Assembly: GCA_932521035.1 (NCBI GenBank)
Contig: OW051495.1
Location: 5,084,001-5,148,000 of the forward strand
Direction of reading: 5' to 3'
Length of the DNA stretch: 64,000 nucleotides
Origin: Oscheius dolichura
Lineage: Eukaryota > Nematoda > Chromadorea > Rhabditida > Rhabditidae
Shown here one piece after another: positions 59,801 to 64,000 of this stretch (position 1 is its first letter; the number at the start of each line of letters is the position of its first letter). The translations under genes were made by a program, and so were the position numbers. The notes beneath the pieces are model-generated. The model made no database searches. It was not told the DNA's origin and saw only the letters and a list, made by a program, of their open reading frames with translations.

Positions 59801-62800
59801 CTTCTGACGGTGTCTTCTTCGGGTTCCTCCTCTTCAATCGTGGGTTCCAAAAGCGGGGATTCCCTTCCATAGTCCGGCCTCTGATCCAAGGAAGGCTCTC
59901 GGTCGAATGAAGAGCGGCTCTGGTCGGCACCTGATGTGGCACTGGACTGGGCTTCTGGCTCGGCGACGGTCTCGGCGACGGTCTCGGCGACGGTCTCGGC
60001 GACGATCTCGGCGGCGGTCTCGGCGACGATCTCGGCGGCGGTCTCGGCGACGATCTCCCTGGCTGCTTCGGGAGTTGGTGGCCGGGCGGGCTTCTCGAAC
60101 GAACCTTGGGTAGCCAAGTGTGTCACCCAGGCGATGTGATCCAGTTCGGCTTGGGTCAGAGGGACGTCCTCCCTCCGGGTCCCGGTGTCTTCTTCGGGTT
60201 CCTCCTCTTCAATCGTGGGTTCCAAAAGCGGGGATTCCTTGCCATAGTCCGGCCTCTGCTCTATGGAAGGCTCTCGGTCAAAAGAAGAGCGGCTCTGGTC
60301 GGCACCTGATGTGGCACTGGACTGGGCTTCTGGCTCGGCGACGGTCTCGGCGACAGTCTCGGCGGCGGTCTCCCTGGCTACTTCGGGAGTTGGTGGCCGG
60401 GCGGGCTTCTCGAACGAACCTTGGGTAGCCAAGTGTGTCACCCAGGCGATGTGATCCAGTTCGGCTTGGGTCAGAGGGACGTCCTCCCTCCGGGTCCCGG
60501 TGTCTTCTTCGGGTTCCTCCTCTTCAATCGTGGGTTCCAAAAGCGGGGATTCCCTTCCATAGTCCGGCCTCTGATCCAAGGAAGGCTCTCGGTCAAAAGA
60601 AGAGCGGCTCTGGTCGGCACCTGATGTGGCACTGGACTGGGCTTCTGGCTCGGCGACGGTCTCGGCGACGGTCTCGGCGACGATCTCGGCGGCGGTCTCG
60701 GCGACGATCTCGGCGGCGGTCTCGGCGACGATCTCGGCGGCGGTCTCGGCGACGATCTCGGCGGCGGTCTCGGCGACGATCTCGGCGGCGGTCTCGGCGA
60801 CGATCTCGGCGGCGGTCTCCTTGGCTACTTCGGGAGTTGGTGGCCGGGCGGGCTTCTCGAACGAACCTTGGGTAGCCAAGTGTGTCACCCAGCCGATGTG
60901 ATCCAGTTCGGCTCGGGTCAGAGGGACGTCCTCCCTCCGGGTCCTGTCCTCTGCCAAAGCCATTTCTGAGCTTCTGACGGTGTCTTCTTCGGGTTCCTCC
61001 TCTTCAATCGTGGGTTCCAAAAGCGGGGATTCCTTGCCATAGTCCGGCCTCTGCTCTATGGAAGGCTCTCGGTCGAATGAAGAGCGGCTCTGGTCGACAC
61101 CTGATGTGGCACTGGACGGGGCTTCTGGCTCGGCGACGGTCTCGGCGGCGGTCTCCTTGGCTACTTCGGGAGTTGGTGGCCGGGCGGGCTTCTCGAACGA
61201 ACCTTGGGTAGCCAAGTGTGTCACCCAGCCGATGTGATCCAGTTCGGCTCGGGTCAGAGGGACGTCCTCCCTCCGGGTCCTGTCCTCTGCCAAAGCCATT
61301 TCTGAGCTTCTGACGGTGTCTTCTTCGGGTTCCTCCTCTTCAATCGTGGGTTCCAAAAGCGGGGATTCCTTGCCATAGTCCGGCCTCTGCTCTATGGAAG
61401 GCTCTCGGTCGAATGAAGAGCGGCTCTGGTCGGCACCTGATGTGGCACTGGACTGGGCTTCTGGCTCGGCGACGGTCTCGGCGACAGTCTCGGCGGCGGT
61501 CTCGGCGGCGGTCTCCTTGGCTACTTCGGGAGTTGGTGGCCGGGCGGGCTTCTCGAACGAACCTTGGGTAGCCAAGTGTGTCACCCAGGCGATGTGATCC
61601 AGTTCGGCTTGGGTCAGAGGGACGTCCTCCCTCCGGGTCCCGGTGTCTTCTTCGGGTTCCTCCTCTTCAATCGTGGGTTCCAAAAGCGGGGATTCCCTTC
61701 CATAGTCCGGCCTCTGATCCAAGGAAGGCTCTCGGTCAAAAGAAGAGCGGCTCTGGTCGGCACCTGATGTGGCACTGGACTGGGCTTCTGGCTCGGCGAC
61801 GGTCTCGGCGACGGTCTCGGCGACGATCTCGGCGGCGGTCTCGGCGACGATCTCGGCGGCGGTCTCGGCGACGATCTCGGCGGCGGTCTCGGCGACGATC
61901 TCGGCGGCGGTCTCGGCGACGATCTCGGCGGCGGTCTCGGCGACGATCTCGGCGGCGGTCTCCTTGGCTACTTCGGGAGTTGGTGGCCGGGCGGGCTTCT
62001 CGAACGAACCTTGGGTAGCCAAGTGTGTCACCCAGCCGATGTGATCCAGTTCGGCTCGGGTCAGAGGGACGTCCTCCCTCCGGGTCCTGTCCTCTGCCAA
62101 AGCCATTTCTGAGCTTCTGACGGTGTCTTCTTCGGGTTCCTCCTCTTCAATCGTGGGTTCCAAAAGCGGGGATTCCTTGCCATAGTCCGGCCTCTGCTCT
62201 ATGGAAGGCTCTCGGTCGAATGAAGAGCGGCTCTGGTCGACACCTGATGTGGCACTGGACGGGGCTTCTGGCTCGGCGACGGTCTCGGCGGCGGTCTCCT
62301 TGGCTACTTCGGGAGTTGGTGGCCGGGCGGGCTTCTCGAACGAACCTTGGGTAGCCAAGTGTGTCACCCAGCCGATGTGATCCAGTTCGGCTCGGGTCAG
62401 AGGGACGTCCTCCCTCCGGGTCCTGTCCTCTGCCAAAGCCATTTCTGAGCTTCTGACGGTGTCTTCTTCGGGTTCCTCCTCTTCAATCGTGGGTTCCAAA
62501 AGCGGGGATTCCTTGCCATAGTCCGGCCTCTGCTCTATGGAAGGCTCTCGGTCGAATGAAGAGCGGCTCTGGTCGGCACCTGATGTGGCACTGGACTGGG
62601 CTTCTGGCTCGGCGACGGTCTCGGCGACAGTCTCGGCGGCGGTCTCGGCGGCGGTCTCCTTGGCTACTTCGGGAGTTGGTGGCCGGGCGGGCTTCTCGAA
62701 CGAACCTTGGGTAGCCAAGTGTGTCACCCAGCCGATGTGATCCAGTTCGGCTCGGGTCAGAGGGACGTCCTCCCTCCGGGTCCTGTCCTCTGCCAAAGCC

Positions 62801-64000
62801 ATTTCTGAGCTTCTGACGGTGTCTTCTTCGGGTTCCTCCTCTTCAATCGTGGGTTCCAAAAGCGGGGATTCCTTGCCATAGTCCGGCCTCTGCTCTATGG
62901 AAGGCTCTCGGTCGAATGAAGAGCGGCTCTGGTCGACACCTGATGTGGCACTGGACGGGGCTTCTGGCTCGGCGACGGTCTCGGCGGCGGTCTCCTTGGC
63001 TACTTCGGGAGTTGGTGGCCGGGCGGGCTTCTCGAACGAACCTTGGGTAGCCAAGTGTGTCACCCAGCCGATGTGATCCAGTTCGGCTCGGGTCAGAGGG
63101 ACGTCCTCCCTCCGGGTCCTGTCCTCTGCCAAAGCCATTTCTGAGCTTCTGACGGTGTCTTCTTCGGGTTCCTCCTCTTCAATCGTGGGTTCCAAAAGCG
63201 GGGATTCCTTGCCATAGTCCGGCCTCTGCTCTATGGAAGGCTCTCGGTCGAATGAAGAGCGGCTCTGGTCGACACCTGATGTGGCACTGGACGGGGCTTC
63301 TGGCTCGGCGACGGTCTCGGCGGCGGTCTCCTTGGCTACTTCGGGAGTTGGTGGCCGGGCGGGCTTCTCGAACGAACCTTGGGTAGCCAAGTGTGTCACC
63401 CAGCCGATGTGATCCAGTTCGGCTCGGGTCAGAGGGACGTCCTCCCTCCGGGTCCTGTCCTCTGCCAAAGCCATTTCTGAGCTTCTGACGGTGTCTTCTT
63501 CGGGTTCCTCCTCTTCAATCGTGGGTTCCAAAAGCGGGGATTTCTTGCCATAGTCCGGCCTCTGCTCTATGGAAGGCTCTCGGTCGAATGAAGAGCGGCT
63601 CTGGTCGGCACCTGATGTGGCACTGGACGGGGCTTCTGGCTCGGCGACGATCTCGGCGACGGTCTCGGCGACGGTCTCCCTGGCTACTTCGGGAGTTGGT
63701 GGCCGGGCGGGCTTCTCGAACGAACCTTGGGTAGCCAAGTGTGTCACCCAGGCGATGTGATCCAGTTCGGCTTGGGTCAGAGGGACGTCCTCCCTCCGGG
63801 TCCCGGTGTCTTCTTCGGGTTCCTCCTCTTCAATCGTGGGTTCCAAAAGCGGGGATTCCCTGCCATAGTCCGGCCTCTGATCCAAGGAAGGCTCTCGGTC
63901 AAAAGAAGAGCGGCTCTGGTCGGCACCTGATGTGGCACTGGACTGGGCTTCTGGCTCGGCGACGGTCTCGGCGACGGTCTCGGCGACGATCTCGGCGGCG
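40542..64000 (-). CDS. cla-1: Clarinet (CLA-1)/Piccolo-like presynaptic active-zone protein, 5' end outside window
   Basis: At least 23.5 kb and roughly 6,500 residues of one minus-strand gene, partial at the right edge. The order is: a giant repeat exon (52121 to beyond 64000); small exon 52084-51929; repeat exon about 51871-49733; about 16 small acidic exons between 49.7 and 46.1 kb; exons ending 45525 and 45046; exon 44401-42301; and six exons 41803-40542 with PDZ and C2 domains. Splice joins I checked keep the frame, including 52121/52084, 51929/51871 and all joins from 46046 to the stop. PDZ plus C2 behind a very long disordered, repetitive N-terminal part is the layout of C. elegans CLA-1L, which clusters synaptic vesicles at active zones. 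The PDZ/C2 sequences resemble Piccolo and RIM. Identification of the long part rests on gene layout, not on sequence identity. Confidence 0.8.
42204..42300 (-). other. cla-1: Possible alternative terminal exon end and poly(A) signal
   Basis: If the donor at 42300 is not used, the frame adds GVESPSFLIDGR and stops at 42263. AATAAA on the minus strand follows at 42209-42204, 54 nt later. Together these would make a complete 3' end for an isoform without PDZ and C2. Confidence 0.45.
42301..44401 (-). other. cla-1: 700-residue linker exon of the Clarinet-like gene
   Basis: One 2.1-kb exon opens DDGPATAQDMGRRKLPSIPS after a TTTGCAG acceptor. It is rich in Pro, Ser, Arg and Tyr. It has a central charged helix (KVPNTLARVLLKKELKEALT, RRKETLEACEIEANQRQYV) and a His-rich patch (AKRHHHKHHYHFHDDDD). 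Many short Tyr motifs occur (YGSLPRM, NYASLPRNY, LDLNTGYTPYTTYS). Such Tyr/Pro-rich linkers upstream of PDZ are seen in Piccolo and Bassoon. The donor at 42300 (G|GTGTGG) joins in phase 1 to 41803, giving VAEQPFSQPPYRF. Reading on instead reaches a stop at 42263. Confidence 0.8.
44402..45045 (-). promoter_or_regulatory. Large intron that may hold the promoter of a short Clarinet isoform
   Basis: This intron is about 640 nt, far longer than the gene's usual 40-100 nt. It lies between the exon ending MPWRDVLE and the exon beginning DDGPATAQD. An ATG at 44413 is in frame across the acceptor (MTLQDDG...) and would start a protein of 1,058 residues. No TATA box was identified; the promoter role is inference from length and the start codon. 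Confidence 0.35.
45046..49703 (-). other. cla-1: Central small exons of the Clarinet-like gene with GLxELSxEEQxxILAVI motifs
   Basis: About 18 short exons with an acidic, disordered product. Motifs resembling the first Rab-binding helix recur: GLEELSQEERDRILAVIANA (47770-47865), GLDELSKEEQERILAVIAQA (48010-48075) and GIEDLPIEEQQKILAVLAEA (48385-48450). Other pieces are RIDSRVLSSMFTTAKPGRFG with FSGLGKFAQDAFDKV (49100-49220), AAAESEEERLRREAVEACAR (48530-48605) and MDEIYDNVFSGSQTFKEIEF (46650-46713). Further pieces are DMEEIHTIYQAHPHIGG (to 46046) and DKTLSDIHDL before 45525. Most exon edges here were not fixed individually. Minor errors in this stretch are likely, though the strand and overall reading are clear. 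Confidence 0.65.
49733..51871 (-). other. cla-1: 713-residue exon with eight LTxEELxHIRRIQEMAE-type repeats
   Basis: After the opening MDGISEEEREHIQTVLDRAN, eight further variants of one helical motif occur. They include LTAEELEHIRRIQEMAESD (about 51220-51280), LSAEELEHIRRIQEMAEMD (51080), LTVEELDHIRRIQEMAELE (50960) and LSAEELEHILRVQEIAEAE (50865). Others are LSEEELAHIRRIEAMANMD (50755), LTAEEMEHILRVAELAELE (50640), LTEEELTHIRRVQELAERA (50270) and FTPGEMEEIRRISERD (50095). Spacers are acidic and differ from one another, so this is an older, diverged array than the one upstream. The exon ends VRDTIADE before a GTTTGC donor. Confidence 0.8.
60435..62720 (-). repeat. Higher-order duplication, two copies of a 1,143-bp three-unit block
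   Basis: Three adjacent units (one with six AAEIVAET steps, one with the GVDQ variant, one with a double AAET) form a block at about 60435-61577. The block recurs in the same order at 61578-62720, offset by exactly 1,143 bp at several landmarks (60626/61769 and 61394/62537). Differences are few, such as GCG to CCG at the AHI/GHI position near the right end. Confidence 0.75.
60656..60820 (-). repeat. 24-bp minisatellite coding AAEIVAET inside array units
   Basis: Within one unit the 24-bp step (plus strand GGCGACGATCTCGGCGGCGG plus four bases) is repeated six times. Other units hold from none to six steps (for example 54500-54590, 58110-58220, 59200-59350 and 61810-61965). It is a second level of tandem repetition nested in the long unit. 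The encoded octapeptide is predicted helical and acidic. Confidence 0.85.

Larger units (their letters stand above)
52121..64000 (-). other. cla-1: Giant uninterrupted repeat exon of the Clarinet-like gene (at least 11.9 kb)
   Basis: The minus-strand frame is open from the right window edge to the donor at 52121 (LNLLR, then GTACGT), at least 3,960 codons with no intron. The first part is a tandem array. The last 290 residues or so (52121-52990) are unique: TISEIAPPPEKIRMGEGPLT, a Ser/Cys-rich segment (SVAHSICRSVANVSSVLSAK), CNVDFLCRLNFVANRM, GKELLDYYQSFCNPRARYFG and RRKASEQPSLRKRSDGSDVL. The unique part might fold, since it has many cysteines and hydrophobic residues unlike the repeats; I recognise no family there. 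The 41-nt intron 52120-52085 leads to VGLTDEEKEHVMNVLQRS. Confidence 0.85.
52990..64000 (-). repeat. Tandem array of at least 31 coding units of about 100-140 residues
   Basis: Each unit reads: a Rab-helix-like LTxAELDHIxWVTHLATQ; GSFEKPARPPTPEVA; a run of AxETVAE/AAEIVAET octapeptides of variable number; PEAQSSATSGADQSRSSFD; REPSLDQRPDYGRESPLLEP; TIEEEEPEEDT; then either GTRRED or a longer VRSSEMALAEDRTRRED. I counted 31 copies of HLATQGSFEKPARPPTPE, and the array runs past 64000. The commonest unit lengths are 303 and 315 nt. DNA copies are nearly identical; differences are mostly octapeptide number, presence of the 33-nt insert, and a few substitutions (Q/R, A/G and L/I alternatives). This homogeneity points to recent unequal exchange or gene conversion. 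Confidence 0.92.

Noticed and set aside
53599..63930. Dozens of plus-strand ORFs of 60-146 codons (RRRSRRRS, SATISAAV, MSPRRCDPV types)
   Set aside because: They are antisense frames of the coding array, repeating with the same period. The minus strand has one continuous frame joined to introns and downstream exons.
52990..64000. CRISPR array or satellite DNA
   Set aside because: The repeats are 303-400 bp and coding, without short repeat/unique spacer structure, and the genome is eukaryotic. Frame is kept throughout, unlike a non-coding satellite.

Overview
The window is eukaryotic nuclear DNA, almost certainly from a nematode. A cuticle collagen ends in the nematode-type tail [20 protein letters not shown]. 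Introns are very short (mostly about 35-60 nt, GT...TTTTAG or TTTCAG), gene density is high, and several start codons sit directly behind splice-acceptor-like sites, as expected with spliced-leader trans-splicing. The presynaptic gene on the right matches the nematode active-zone protein Clarinet (CLA-1). The species was not identified. No prokaryotic features, rRNA genes or intact tRNAs were seen.

Layout, left to right: the 3' half of NOL10 (+, runs off the left edge); RIC-3, an acetylcholine-receptor chaperone (-); a 1.3-kb non-autonomous DNA transposon or foldback element with terminal and internal inverted repeats and a tRNA-like relic; CDP-diacylglycerol synthase (+); a ZGPAT-like CCCH/G-patch protein (+); a CRIP/EXC-9 LIM protein (-); a 2.3-kb stretch with no supported gene; a type I TGF-beta receptor kinase (+); a cuticle collagen (-); an hnRNP A/B-type protein (+); Hikeshi (+); CPSF1/CPSF160 (+); APC7 (-); an FAHD1-like hydrolase (+); filamin (-); then from 40.5 kb to the right edge a single very large minus-strand gene, a Clarinet/Piccolo-like active-zone scaffold.

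The Clarinet-like gene is the main object of interest. Its 3' end encodes Piccolo/RIM-type PDZ and C2 domains. Before these come an unstructured 700-residue exon, many small acidic exons, a 713-residue exon with about eight copies of an LTxEELxHIxxV motif, and one uninterrupted exon of at least 11.9 kb. That exon holds at least 31 nearly identical copies of a unit of about 100-140 residues, and the array continues past the window. Every unit carries one degenerate copy of the same helical motif, which resembles the first Rab-binding helix of RIM, rabphilin and Slp proteins. The gene also shows a possible alternative 3' terminal exon lacking PDZ-C2, and a start codon that would give a short isoform of about 1,058 residues.

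Base composition is patchy. NOL10, CDP-DAG synthase, ZGPAT, Hikeshi, CPSF1 and APC7 are AT-rich. RIC-3, the TGF-beta receptor, collagen, hnRNP, filamin and the Clarinet-like gene are GC-rich. One boundary falls inside the FAHD1 gene.
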